From Rapana venosa (taxonomy: Eukaryota > Mollusca > Gastropoda > Neogastropoda > Muricidae), in contig CM054155.1 in assembly GCA_028751875.1 (NCBI GenBank), positions 5,234,236 to 5,298,235 of the forward strand: a DNA stretch of 64,000 nt, in the 5' to 3' direction. The notes beneath the pieces are model-generated. The model was not told where the DNA came from. It worked only from the letters and a program-made list of their open reading frames with translations, and searched no databases. Shown one piece after another: positions 45,871 through 57,500 of this stretch. The position numbers were made by a program, and so were the translations under genes. How positions within the stretch are numbered: position 1 is the first letter of the stretch; each line of letters begins with the position of its first letter.

Positions 45871-47635
45871 TCTGTATAACTTAGAGAAGCACGAATGTAA
45901 TGGTTTTTTCCGAAAGTATGTCATCCCTCTCAGTGATGATAGTAAGTGGTTTTAGATGGTAATACACAGAAATAAAGACGTCACAAAGTTTAACATAAAT
46001 ATTTATGAGAGGCCTTCATCTCCACTCAACCACAACAAAAATAAGTTTCAAAAAGCATGGAGCGTCTGAAAGATATGCCAAAAAGTGGTTAAACAGGGGA
46101 CCCAGGAAATTCTAAGGGTCTTTAAGGAACAGCTAACACTGCAACCTAGATTTTTAAAATTTTCTTGGAAGCTTTCGATATCTCAAAATCGCGAGCCATG
46201 CCTAATGTATGGGATAAAATATTTGGGATTATTTTGTTATAATAAAATGAAAAAGTGCCACACCTATGGCCTAGAATGAAACGATTCTTTCAGCAGGAGT
46301 GCCATTGCACTCGAGACTAACAAAATGTTGAATGTGCAAACTGGCCTGCAAGCCCGCTCATATTTAAAGATGACAAGTAAAGTGTATATAAGCTATCTGG
46401 TTCTAACAATTAATTACTTCCTATGTCACAGATTGTGTCAGACAAGCCTATGAATTTCTGTTTCGATCCAACTAATGAGCACAGGGAAACAAACTGTGTG
46501 GCAACATTTTTATTAAGCAAATTTTTTTTAAAAAAAAAACCTTTAAACAGAACGTCAACTGGATTTTGGTATTAGGTGAGGATGAGTGCCATAGGGAGTT
46601 GGATTTGAGCACAGGATTTTTTTGTGGAATTTAATAAGACAAAATGATTTCCAACAAACTCAGACAGCATAGCTTCATATTAAGAAACAGAAACGTATAA
46701 CGGTATATCTTCCTTTAATAGGTGTTTTAACAAACAGAAAAGTATGTATACAGTTGTATACGCAGAAATGCGCACAGGAGAGTAATCTTGCTCGAATTAG
46801 ATTAAGAAACTTTAGGCCTAACTGCCTGCAAAACATGGTTTTCTCCCACTGACAAATCTGCACAGTCTCCTTGCGACTATGTGCCCATGCATTCTTTGAC
46901 TTTGATTGTAATTCGTAGATGACCTCCGTCCAGAAATTGCACTCTTATGGTAATTTGAAGCAGATCTCAAGAATTAGAGATATATTAGTGCATTCTCAGA
47001 GGATCGAAGATAAGATTTTCGACAAATCCCCAATGCAAAATTTATATACCTTTCGCTTGGCGACAAGCAGAAAAAAAGGCAAAACTGAGTGCAAATTGAT
47101 ATACCTTTTCAGAAGTACACCTTATCTCTTGTTTCCATATTTGTGGAATGACGATCATTGAGGGATCGGTGGACGATTTTCCATACAGTTTGTCTGAATT
47201 GTAGAAAAGTATTACACTGAGTGTTGTGGTTTGTGTTTGTAGTTGTGTGGTGGTGTGTGTGTTGTGTTGGTGTTGTGTGTGTGTGTGTGTGTGTGTGTGG
47301 TGTGTATGTGGCAAAGCTTGGAAATAATAAAAGGTAATGATAACAATTAATTGACCGTTAATTCTTCTCTATAGTCTGTTGCCAGTGTGGCACACAAGAG
47401 CAAGTAACATCATTCCATCCACTGGTTCCCAGGTCTGTAGCTGGTGCGTCGTGACTGGCGATCCACGTGCTCAGACTAGCGCCGGCATTCGGTTGAATAT
47501 AGAGTTATTGGAGATGCCCTTTTCCTCTTTGCGGTTTTCATTATTCATCACATGTGCAAAAAGCATATCGTTTAAATTGTGTTCATCACTGAGCTCCTTA
47601 GCCAAAAAACATTGTTAAAGGCAATAAATTATTTT
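45871..47635. other. No recognisable gene; one (GT)n tract
   Basis: Only short frames. A GT/GTT-rich repeat lies at 47220-47302. Nothing else supported. Confidence 0.55.
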
Positions 47636-47639
47636 CATT

Positions 47640-48190
47640 GTTCATCAACTGCTCTCTATCTCTCCTCTTTCTCTCCGTCTCCATCATCTCGATCGTCTCT
47701 GAGCTGTCTCTCTTCTCGTCGCATCTTCTCTCCCTCTCCCCTCATCTCCTCTTCGTCTCTCGTCTCTCCGACCACGGAAAGCTCATTCGCAACTGTTCCC
47801 AGTCGACACTTGTTGGTCTTCCAGCACAGTGAAGCCAAACAATAAATGGGGAAGTCATAATACGTTGTTGTCCGCTGCTTTCCGACCGTCCAGCTCTCCA
47901 CTCACACCTCTAGTCCCTCCTTCCTCCCCTCTCTCCCCCATCTCTTCTCTCCATGTCTTCTCAGATCACGAACCTACTCTATCTCTCTCTCCCCTCTACC
48001 TCTCCTCTCTCCACTCTCTTCTCTCTCCGATATCTCAGACTGCCGACTCTTCCTGCTCTCTATCACCTCATCCAGTCTCACATCCTCCTCTCTCCTCTAA
48101 CGTTCCCTCACACGTCCTTCTCTCAGGGCAACTCAGCTCACTCTCCGTCTTCTCGATCTCTCACCTCTCTCTCCATCTCCTCTTCTGATG
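47640..48190. repeat. CT-rich low-complexity tract
   Basis: Second degraded (TC)n-like region, similar in character to 42170-43495, interrupted at about 47770-47885 by ordinary sequence. Ser-rich frames are not genes. 48191-48735 shows nothing recognisable. Confidence 0.8.
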
Positions 48191-48735
48191 CATTTACCTT
48201 TTAAATTAAAATGGAGCCTCGTCACAGCCAACACCGTTGAAGCAGACCACACCAATGATTACATTGGGATCTCTCTTATGACAAAGAGAAGTTGACCATT
48301 ACACAGTATATATCAAGAGTGGCTAACTACTTTCCTCTGCGCTCTCTACTTTCTTACATGTCGTCTTCAACTTCACTCTGACCAACATGATTTTGTCATA
48401 TATACTGCAAAATTGTGAAGCAATCGATAGTGATCAACAGTCAAGGTCTTTGAACTTAGCGTGTTTTTTTCATCTCGCTTAAAGCCCATATCAATCACTA
48501 TTAAAGAAAACTAAAATTTTAAAGAGCCAAAATACTTGTAATCTATTAATGGCACAAATCAAACGATGAAAACTTCTTTGAAATGAAATTCAATTTAGGA
48601 ATAGTCGTACTTTCATTTCATCAACAATTTTTTCAAAGGAATCGTAATTTTTCTTTTTGGGGTTTTTTTTTCCTTGACAAATTTTGCTTCCAACATAAAT
48701 GCATGTCTTCTGCAGCTCTTCTGTGAACTGATACA

Positions 48736-50050
48736 TAGTTGATGATGTATTAGACTCATACACATATAAACTAAAAAAATGAGTGTATTGCCTATACACA
48801 TACAACCTTGTATAACTGCTCTCATACACTTCATGACACATACAACACTATTGTTATAGTCGGTCTCAAAAGTCCTTCGAGATGAGCACACTATAAACCG
48901 AGGCCTCCTGTGTGCGAACGCATGCAGAACAACAACTTGCGCACACGTTTAATCTGTCTCCGCATTTCTAAAAAAAGAGTAGACCGCCATTGGTTGTGCC
49001 AGTCCGGAGGTTGTAACGATGATGACAAACTTTACAATAACCCAGCATACACATTGTGTTGAGCTGATTAAGAAAAGCACAATGATGCGCTTATTCCCTA
49101 GAACCGCAGAAAAAAAAATTGTCATCTTGAGCGCTTTGATTTGTTGCTTTACGAAGATTAAAGTCGCTATATAACTACCATACATTAATATTTATTAAAA
49201 ATATATTATTATTATTATAACTCAATACAACACTGTGTACGATTCTTATCCTTAGACATAACAACATTGTGTATATTGGTCAGACACATAAATCATTGTG
49301 TATAGCGGTCTCATCAAAAAAATACAACACTGTGTACCAGTCCACAACAAAATACAATAATGTGTATAGTCCTCATACACAAAGCAACATTGTGTAAATC
49401 TCTAACCATACATACAATTCAAACATTGAGTATAGTCACAATCAGTACACCATACAACATTGTTAGATACTCATACATCACTAACACAACATGAGTACGT
49501 ACTAGACCTATACACATACACGACCATGTGTATGGCCTCATACACATGCAACATTGTGTATAGGTCCTTATAACACCACAAACATAGTGTATAGCCTCAT
49601 ACACATTACAACCATGTGTATGGTCTCAATACCCATACAAACATTTGTGTACAGTCTCATAAACACATCAACATTTGTTGAGCTTGGATCCTCAACCACA
49701 ACAGGAACCAAGAAATACTCATAAGTTTTACACAGCCTTGCGTATGGTGTCCATACACATACAACAAACATTGTTGTACAGAGGTCTCAAAAACATATCA
49801 ACATTGTGTAATGGTCTCCTCCCATACACATACATGCAATTGTGTACATCTCATAAACATACAACATTGTGTATGGTCTCATACCATACATACAATGATT
49901 CAGATCCTCATAAACTATACAACATTGTGTAAGGACCCACATCACACCATACAACATTGTATAATGGGCTCATTACACATACATCTCTTGTGTAGTCCTC
50001 ATACACATACAGCATTGTTTACAGTCTCGATACACAATACAAAACATTAT
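48736..50050. repeat. Minisatellite C, ~28 bp unit, interrupted by a SINE
   Basis: Units of 'cacatacaacattgtgtata' + 'gtctcata', roughly 35 copies, many with inserted or lost bases. The array starts near 48736, breaks at 48863 for a SINE-A copy and resumes near 49220. His/Thr- and Met/Cys/Tyr-rich frames reflect the repeat. A CA-rich stretch at 50130-50215 follows. Confidence 0.9.
48863..49215 (+). mobile_element. SINE-A copy ending in an L2-type tail, inside minisatellite C
   Basis: The SINE-A body ('actataaaccgaggcc', 'gtgcgaacgcatgcag', 'cttgcgcacacgttt', 'agaaaagcaca') runs to about 49110. It is then followed by 'gagcgctttgatttgttg', 'gctatataactaccat' and an ATT-rich end. That wording matches the 3' tails of the L2-type LINE at about 56770-56840 and of the composite repeat at 60440-60500. 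A SINE carrying a LINE-like tail would be able to use that LINE's RT. Several extra bases reflect poor local accuracy. Confidence 0.75.
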
Positions 50051-50224
50051 ATCCTGTAATCCTCACTTACATTTATTTCGGACCTAAGATGCAGCCTCAC
50101 TTTTTAAAAAAAAAAAGGTTATGATTCACAACCGCGCCACACCCACACACCCCACACCACAAACACACGCACCGCACTGCACACAACACACACACATGTA
50201 CACATACACACTATACGAACTACC

Positions 50225-51100
50225 GCGCGCGCACGGCTCTATTGGAAAAAGGGATGCTTTGGTTTTTTCTGTCAGATGTTCCCCATTCCACGCCAAGAAT
50301 GTTGGTACCAATCGTTTTCATCTGCGCACTGGCCAGTTGCTACTCTCTTCTTGAACGATCTGCTGTTCTCCGCCTTCTATGGTACGTTTTGCGATCCGAG
50401 ATAGGTGAAGTTCTCCACCTCTTCAACTTCCTGATCTCCATTCTCCACTCAGCCGTTCGATGTTCCTGCTGTTTACTTTCATGGTCTTTGCCCACTTCTC
50501 TGCGGTCGCATTCAGCTTGAGTCCAACCTTTGCTTGTGGGGATGTCGTAGTTCCAGTCTTTTAGTATTTGTGTTGTAGATGGTTCATGGTTGATGAAAGG
50601 ATGGGCGATGTCGTCTGCAAAGTCAAGTGTCTTCTAACAAGTTCATGAAGTCCCATCTATCCCATTTCTCCTCATCTTGCCAATGTTCTTCTCTCACCCA
50701 ACTAAATCACGTAGAAGGAAGATGGATCCTGTATGCAGCACCCTGTTTCACCCCGTAAAATCTACTGGGAACCAGTCTGTTGTTTCGTTGTCAAAAATTG
50801 ACGGAGCACTGAATGAAGTCCTCGAACATTGTCTTGATCCAATCTGATGATTTTTCTTGTGGGATTCCATATTGAACGCATGTTGATCCAAGACTGTTTC
50901 GGTGTATGGAGTCTAAGGTCCTTTTCAAAGTCAATGAATGTATGTACAGTGTCGCGTTCCATCGAGTGACGTTGTTCCAAGATGTTCCTGAGTATTAAAA
51001 GTTTGGCCGACATTCCCGCTCCACCCTTTCGAAATCCAGCTTGTTTCTATTTCTGAGAGATGGCGTCTACACCCTCTGTATTCTGTTTGATTAGGTCTTG
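50225..51100 (-). pseudogene. RTE-like reverse transcriptase remnant
   Basis: The frame 51013-50762 reads ILRNILEQRHSMERDTVHTF then IDFEKDLRLHTPKQSW, corresponding to the 'FIDFEKAFDS' block with the first catalytic Asp. The next segment, RKIIRLDQDNVRGLHSVLRQ, fits 'KII-L---MY'. A GVKQGA-like block follows near 50755-50740. Near 50440-50415 an EVEEVENFTYLGS block matches the conserved 'FxYLGS' after the palm. The F/YADD block was not confidently seen. Not functional as sequenced. 51101-52100 has only scattered weak similarity. Confidence 0.7.
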
Positions 51101-52099
51101 CTGAGTCACCTTACTGGCCAAGGGTAGAAGTGTAATCCCACGCCAGTTTCACAGCCTCCTGAAGAATCCCATTCTTTGGAATCTTGCATATGAGTCTCTT
51201 TCGCCCATTTGATTTTTACTGTTCCATTTCCCAGAACGGATTAGGTCCAAAAATCCGTTTCAGTTACCTTGCCGGTCTGTTCAATTGTCAGCTTTTAGCA
51301 TCACTGTCCTGTGATCATGGTCATGCTCCTGGTGCTTTTCCGTTCCTATAGGGTCACATGCTTTCTTGATTTCCGTGGATGGTTTGGTTTCTTCTGCTGA
51401 GATGTCTAGTTCTTCCACCTCCCCCTGGTCAAATCTTGTTGTGGTTCATTCGGTGCATGCCCTGTTGAGAAACTTCCTGGAAGTGTTCCTCGGCGGCTCC
51501 ATCTCCTCAGTCTGGCCTCTTGAGTTCTCTTAGCACTCCACCGTTCCTATTCTGTCACTAGCTTGCTGACTGGTCTATGCCTTGGGTTGGTGAGCTGTAT
51601 TCACCAATTCTGTACATGTTCTTTCTGTCCTCCCATTCTCTGCTTCGTTTCTGCGCTCTCTCTGCTTTTTCTGACGATCCCATCTCCTCATTTACCTCGG
51701 TCGTACGCTTCTTTTTCACACTCCTTGTCTATTTTTCTCTTGTAAGTTTCCTTCCTTCTATTCTGTATTCCACTCCGAGTGTGTACTGTTTATTCTTTAT
51801 GTTGAGTGGCGCAGCCATCATGAGGTTTGGCGAATGTAAATGATGGTAAAGGACTGATCCATGAATTTGCTCTTCCCCTGTCTTATAGCCAATGTACCTC
51901 TTCTTCTTATTTGATGTAGGCGTTCATCTGAGTTCCCACACCTCTACTACATCTTCATTATCGGTTCTGTTCTCTTATCGAGTTTGGTTCTCAACTGCGT
52001 TGCAGAATTTCTTACTTATATCTTCGTCCTTCAGTCGTTCAACGTCCACCCTTGACTTGAGTTGTTGTTGTTTCTGGGCGTGACTGAGTCGTAACTTGA

Positions 52100-52870
52100 T
52101 TCTCAGTCTTCCACCAGGTAGTGAACGCTGTTGGCATCTCTCCCCTCTGTACCTCGGCAGTCTTCGTAACCGATGATCTCCACTGTCCGCTGATCAAAAG
52201 TGGTCCATTTTTGTTTTTTTCTCTCTTCTTCCGTCCGCTGATGTCCATGTTGCTTTGTGAATGTCCCCTTTGTGTGGAATAGAGTTCCTGTGATAACTAG
52301 TCCATTCATGCTGGCTAAACTCCATAGTCCGTGTCCATGTCGTCTGTGTTCCCCAAGGTCCATGAGTACCCATTTGTCCTTTTCGTATCCAGTGTTTTTC
52401 ATAGTACTATTCCTCATTTTTGCGTTTAAGTCTCCCATATGATGCTATGTCGTTCTTGTTGCACTCGTCCACTGTCGCTGGAGTTGTGGTTAGAACTGCC
52501 CTTTTCCAGTCTTCTCCCTCCCGTTGTGCGGTGCTTACAACTTGTATGACTGTCATCCGTCTGTATTTGGATAATAATCTTGCTGTGAGTGATCCACATG
52601 GTTGACTGGAGTTGCCATTCCATTGAATACTTCACTGCGTCCTGGCTCATCATGATGGCGACTCCTCCCCTCGTGTATTATTTCGTCTCCACTGAATATC
52701 ACTGTCTGTCCTGATGGCTACTTAATTTTACGCAGCTCCTGTCCATCTGGACTCGCGTGATACCAATAATGTGCGAGTGGTATTCAGCCAGCTCGTCGGA
52801 CGCGAATCTGTGCTGCTGGGTCGCCTCCTCTGTAACAGGTTGTCCTAACGTTCCAATTCCGATGTTAAGG
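52100..52870 (-). pseudogene. RTE-like endonuclease domain, heavily frameshifted
   Basis: From the right, one frame reads NWNVRT (the conserved N-terminal Asn block) and later frames give SGQTVIFSG and ATPVN-type text. The frame 52438-52103 begins MGDLNAKM (GDxNAK block), followed by LGEHRRHGHGL, LASMNGLVITGTLFHTK and FTKQHGHQ, matching the 'NGLVI-GGT-F-H' and 'HK-TW' blocks of this family. The terminal S-DHxLV block was not clearly found. Frame changes about every 40-80 codons suggest sequencing error on top of decay. Confidence 0.75.
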
Positions 52871-53184
52871 TAAGTTTTGGGGCATGCAAACGGATCTGGT
52901 CGGACGGTGAGCTTCCCGCAGGCTTTCCCAACCCATCGTCGTCAAGATCCAGTGCCGGCGATCCCCCTCGCCCCCCAGGGCTTGATTTGAAGGATGTTCA
53001 TAGTTTTCTGTAACGTTTTTGATTTTTTTCCGGGAGTAGGTAAGTTGTGCCTTCTGCCAAACCCCCATACTTGGCAGGGGCCAGTTATATTCTGTCGAAG
53101 GGGGGCCTTCCCATATACTGCTTTGGTCCTCGTGCATCTCCCATCCGCCACCCGGGAGACGCGCCTCTACGTACCCGTGTAGAC

Positions 53185-54245
53185 CCCAGCGCGAGGGTGT
53201 GAATTAAGGGAGGGGGATTTTTTTTTAACTCCAATCTCTCAGATCAAACTCATGGTGCAGATCTGCCATTGCATTCATTCCCCCCCGCGAACATACACAT
53301 GCAGAGATTAGATACCGCAGCGTTAAAGATCCTGTCCCATTCAGATAAGTGTTTGGTGGGTAACGAAAAACACGAACTCACCAAGCAGACATCCGCCTGA
53401 AGTCAGAATGCGGCTACCTACATTATGGGCCTAAACTTTCGCAATACACAAAAATATCACCATTTGGTAAACATCGAGCTCTAGCCGAGTAACAACAACT
53501 AAACAACCATGGATCCCTCAACACAAATTATGCAATAAACCACATTTACCTACACTTTCGAGTGAACGTATGATGGTTTTTTTTTTTTATCTTTGAATAT
53601 CAGCATGATTATCAAACATCATTTGTCTATAAGTTGGTGTCTGTGCCTCAAGACCCAGGTGGAGGGCGGGCAGAACAGAAAAGAGAGAAGGGGAGTGATG
53701 AAGAAGGTTGGGCCCAAGAGATGATGTGGAAGGATAGGAGAGGAGAAGATAGTGCTTGCAAAAAACAGGCGATCAGCTGAACACCTTCCCCACAGGCCGC
53801 TAAGGACCGACCAGCTCAGAAACCCCACCCACATTCAACTTCCTGGATCCAGAAGACATCTGGAGGCAGAACACCTGCCAGAGACAAAGTCTAGAAATCT
53901 CATTGTTTTTGTTCGAGGTTGATGGAAAGAGGCACTCAAGTTCTACGTCCACATATGGCCTCCTTCCGTAGATGATTTTATATTTTGCTATTTGGCCCCC
54001 GAGGGACCAGCAGCCCAGCAACTCGACCAAATTCAATTCCTATGATACTGACTACGATCTTGTGGCACAATATCTGGTCAGAGATAAATTAAATATCTAT
54101 TTTTGTTATTATTATTATAATTAAAACCCCTAGTAATCTGTTCCTACTTGTCAATAAGCTGCGTTCACCGCCACCATCCCCACCTAAGTGTGTTGTGTAT
54201 AAACATTTGAAATTGTTTATCTTGAATTTGGTTTGGCACCCCCCC
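53185..54245 (+). repeat. Composite repeat, noisy copy of 59370-60410
   Basis: Begins with a SINE-C body (53195-53505), then 'gtgcctcaagaccca', 'gggagtgatga', 'ccttccccacaggccgctaa', 'accccacccacattcaactt', 'agaggcactcaag', 'cacaatatctggtcagagat' and 'gttcaccgccaccatcccc', all in the same order as the copy at 59.37-60.41 kb. Relative to that copy many single bases are inserted. The shared sequence ends near 54225 at 'gtttatcttga', before the L2-like tail present in the other copy. Confidence 0.9.
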
Positions 54246-54335
54246 CAATGGGCAAACAAAAGGGAAGGAAGGAATGAAAAAAGAAAAAATTTTAAAATAT
54301 AATAAAGGGGATTTAATTTTAGACTGTTATACTGA

Positions 54336-56585
54336 TGTTTCAAAAGGTCTAGTCCAGCTCAGTCTGTATCTGTCACTGACGAACTGATCTCCGATCATTC
54401 TACCATTCTTTTCTCCCTAAACATTGCAAAACCTATCAGAAAGAAGAAGTGCATTACCCGTCGCAACCTCAAGGCCATAGATATTCAAATTTTTCTTTCC
54501 CAAGCTGCTGAACGTCTATCACAAATCCCTGACCATACTGACCCTTCTAAACACTACAATACCGTCCTCAGTCAACTCCTTGATGAGCATGCACCTCCTA
54601 CTGACCATCTCCTTCCTGATAGGCCCTGTGCACCATGGTACACCCATGTCATCCTGGTCGCAAAACGCAAACGCCGACAACTAGAACGGCAATGGCGAAA
54701 AACAAAAACAGAAATAAACAAACAGCTTCTTCGTAAACAAATCAACAAAGTCAAAACCTTAATCCATTCAGCAAAAACAAACTACTACTCTTCTCAAATT
54801 CTTGATGCCACAGCTATGAAATCTCTCTTTTCCCTCACATCCACTCTTCTTGGATCTGCGAAGGCTAGCCCTCTGCCTTCTATCTACAACCACTCTGAAC
54901 TTCCTTCTATTTTTTCTGCATTCTTTTCTGACAAAATCCGTAACATTCGCTCTAGCTTGGATCAGACTCCTTTCCAGCCTGCAATTTCTGATCCTCAATT
55001 TTCTGGCACTCCTCTCCTGTTCTTTCATCCAGCAAGCGAGAAAGAAATCGAGACAATTCTGAAAGGAATGACTATAAAATCATGCGATCTCGACCCCATA
55101 CCTGCTTCTCTTTTTGCACAGTGCCTACCACAGCTTATACCCACTATCACGAAAATAGTTAACTCATCTCTTGTTTCTGGAAATGTTCCTTCAGCTCTCA
55201 AAACTGCTTTAGTCACACCACTACTCAAAAAGCATGACCTTGACCCTAACATTCTGAAGAACTACAGACCTGTTTCCAACCTACCTTTTATCTCTAAAGT
55301 CCTTGAAAAAGTTGTTCTGAAACAGCTCAACAACCACCTTCTCTCCAACAGTCTTCTTCCTGCGTTTCAATCTGCCTATCGCGCTAACCACAGCACCGAA
55401 ACCACCCTAGCCCACACCGTAAACACGCTTCTACTTGCTTCTGACTCGGGGAAAATCTCCCTTCTCACTCTACTCGACTTGTCTGCAGCCTTCGAAACTA
55501 TTGACCACTCTATTCTTCTCTCCCGTCTTCAAGATACGTTTGGTGTTTCTGGTACAGCCCTCACCTGGTTTAGCTCATACCTGACTGACCGATTCCAGAC
55601 AGTCACAGTAAACAAGATTCGGTCAGTACCTGCCAGACTGGAATGTGGAGTCCCGCAGGGATCAGTTCTGGGCCCTGTTCTTTTCACTCTCTACACCGCT
55701 CCACTGTCACATATTATTAACCGTCATCAGATCAACCATCACTTTTATGCAGATGACTCTCAGATTCTAAGCAGCGACACTCCTGAAAATCTGCCTTCTC
55801 TCTTGACAAATATAGCCTACTGCTTTCAAGATATCCAAAACTGGATGATAGAGAACAAGCTACAACTAAACGCTGATAAAACTGAAGCCATGCTTGTAGG
55901 GACCAAACACAAACTCTCTTCCATTACAACGGCTTCAATAGAATTCGGCAATGCATCAGTCCCTCTATCCACTGCTGTGAAGTATCTAGGGGTCATTATC
56001 GACAACACACTCTCTATGCAAAAATTAATCACCCAGACCTGCCAGTTGTGCTATTATCAATTACGGCCTATTAGTGCAATTCGAAAGTACCTGTCCACAG
56101 ACGCAACATCCAAACTCGTGGCATCTCTCATTCTTTCACGTCTGGACTATTGCAATTCTCTTTTGGCTGGTCTGCCAGCATCATCTATCCATTCCCTTCA
56201 ATGTATTCAAAACTCTGCAGCTCGACTAGTCCTCAGAGAGAAAAAATCTGAGCGCATTACTCCTCTCTTGCGATCTCTCCACTGGCTGCCTGTGCCACAA
56301 AGAATAAACTATAATATCTGTACCCTCTGTTACAAATGTCTCCACAAAACAGCACCCTCCTACCTCTGTGAATGTCTTCACCTGTACACTCCTTCTCGTT
56401 CCCTTCGCTCTGCTGCAGATTCCTTGTGCTTTCGAATACCTAGATTCAGCCAGTCCACCGTGGGCCGTCGCTCTTTCTCTGTTTCTGGTCCATCGATTTG
56501 GAATGGCCTCCCTATCTCTCTTCGCCAAAGGCCTTCTTGTGACACTTTTAAATCCGGCCTCAAGACATATTTGTTTCAAACCTAA
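54336..56585 (+). CDS. L2-type LINE ORF2: reverse transcriptase, 5'-truncated
   Basis: One open frame of about 749 codons with no stop; first ATG at 54816. It starts inside the end of the endonuclease (LISDHSTILFSL, the S-DH block), so the upstream catalytic parts are missing. Then come a linker with PCAPWYT, KSCDLDPIPASL, LKNYRPVSNLPFISK, FQSAYRANHSTET, LLDLSAAFETIDH (first catalytic Asp), LECGVPQGSVLGPVLF, the catalytic YADD at 55746-55757, NADKTEAMLVG, VKYLGVIIDN, SRLDYCNSLLAGLP and LHWLPVPQRI. The C-terminus ends GPSIWNGLP and FKSGLKTYLFQT. This is the standard L2/CR1-group order. The long clean frame implies recent insertion; truncation prevents autonomous movement. Confidence 0.9.
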   Translation, partial: CFKRSSPAQSVSVTDELISDHSTILFSLNIAKPIRKKKCITRRNLKAIDIQIFLSQAAERLSQIPDHTDPSKHYNTVLSQLLDEHAPPTDHLLPDRPCAPWYTHVILVAKRKRRQLERQWRKTKTEINKQLLRKQINKVKTLIHSAKTNYYSSQILDATAMKSLFSLTSTLLGSAKASPLPSIYNHSELPSIFSAFFSDKIRNIRSSLDQTPFQPAISDPQFSGTPLLFFHPASEKEIETILKGMTIKSCDLDPIPASLFAQCLPQLIPTITKIVNSSLVSGNVPSALKTALVTPLLKKHDLDPNILKNYRPVSNLPFISKVLEKVVLKQLNNHLLSNSLLPAFQSAYRANHSTETTLAHTVNTLLLASDSGKISLLTLLDLSAAFETIDHSILLSRLQDTFGVSGTALTWFSSYLTDRFQTVTVNKIRSVPARLECGVPQGSVLGPVLFTLYTAPLSHIINRHQINHHFYADDSQILSSDTPENLPSLLTNIAYCFQDIQNWMIENKLQLNADKTEAMLVGTKHKLSSITTASIEFGNASVPLSTAVKYLGVIIDNTLSMQKLITQTCQLCYYQLRPISAIRKYLSTDATSKLVASLILSRLDYCNSLLAGLPASSIHSLQCIQNSAARLVLREKKSERITPLLRSLHWLPVPQRINYNICTLCYKCLHKTAPSYLCECLHLYTPSRSLRSAADSLCFRIPRFSQSTVGRRSFSVSGPSIWNGLPISLRQRPSCDTFKSGLKTYLFQT

Positions 56586-56668
56586 GATTTTCCTCTCCTG
56601 TTTCATTTCATAGCTCTCCCTGCTTTTCAACAGCCAAAAGACTCCATCACCCTGCCAGGGTGTGTGGC

Positions 56669-56708
<40 letters not shown>

Positions 56709-56840
56709 ATTTGGACTTGTTGGAACTCTTACTTGCTGTTGGTTGTATGACTGTGTAAGAATGAGTTGAGTGCAAGCGCTTTGATTTGTCTGTGCAAGAT
56801 ACAGCGCTATATAAACTCCATTTATTATTATTATTATTAT
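56586..56840 (+). other. 3' UTR and tail of the L2-type LINE
   Basis: A short UTR with a (GT)n tract at 56671-56706, then 'caagcgctttgatttgtctg', 'acagcgctatataaactcca' and (ATT)n at 56821-56840. Short stem-forming tails followed by a trinucleotide repeat are typical of L2 elements. The same tail wording occurs at 49120-49215 and 60440-60500. Confidence 0.85.
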
Positions 56841-56914
56841 ATAGGGCTATTCTCGTAAAATCAAAGTGCACTCCTACACATGCAACCAACAACAATTGAT
56901 AGTAAAAAAAATCA

Positions 56915-57500
56915 AATGTACACACACGCACGCACGCATAAAGGCACGCACGCACATGCACGCACGCTCGGACGAACGCACGCACACGCACACAGACACA
57001 CACACACAGGTTACACACTTCGGCAGGGTGATGGGAATTTTGGCCTTTGAAGGCAGGGCAGATATGAGACGAGAAAGAAAGAAAAGAGAAGGAAAGAAAG
57101 AAAGAAAAAGAAATTTTAGAAAGGAAGAATGCAAGAAAAAATAAAGAAAGAAAAAGGAATAAAGAATAGACAGAAAGAAAGAAAAAAAGAAAGAAAAAAA
57201 ACACGAAAAAAAGAGAGGAAATTTGTGAAAAGAAAAGTACAGAAAAAAGCCAACAATAAGACAGACAGGCAAAAAGACAGACAGACATTCAGAGACAGTT
57301 AGCAGACAGGTAGACAGACAGACAGACAGACAGACAGAGGGACAGACAAAAATGAATGAAAGAAAGAAAGAAAGAAAGAAAATGACAGAATGAACGAATG
57401 TGTGAAATAAAGGCAGAGTGAATGAAAGTAAGAAAAACACAAAAAGAAGAAAAACTTAAAAATGAGAGAGAGAGGAAATGAATGAATAAATGAATGAATG
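56915..57500. repeat. CA/CG-rich then GAAA/GACA/GAAT-rich microsatellites
   Basis: 'cacgcacg' repeats at 56918-57010, purine-rich GAAA units at 57072-57240, GACA units at 57255-57345 and GAAT/GAAA units to 57500. Phe/Ser-rich minus-strand frames across it are not genes. Confidence 0.9.

Larger units (their letters stand above)
50220..52880 (-). mobile_element. RTE-like LINE, second family, antisense and noisy
   Basis: On the minus strand an endonuclease (52.87-52.1 kb) is followed by RT parts (about 51.3-50.4 kb). The text resembles CFDP2-type endonuclease/RT polyproteins but differs from the element at 28.4-31.3 kb, so it is a separate family. Left (3') end: coding similarity fades near 50220 at a CA-rich stretch. 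Confidence 0.75.
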
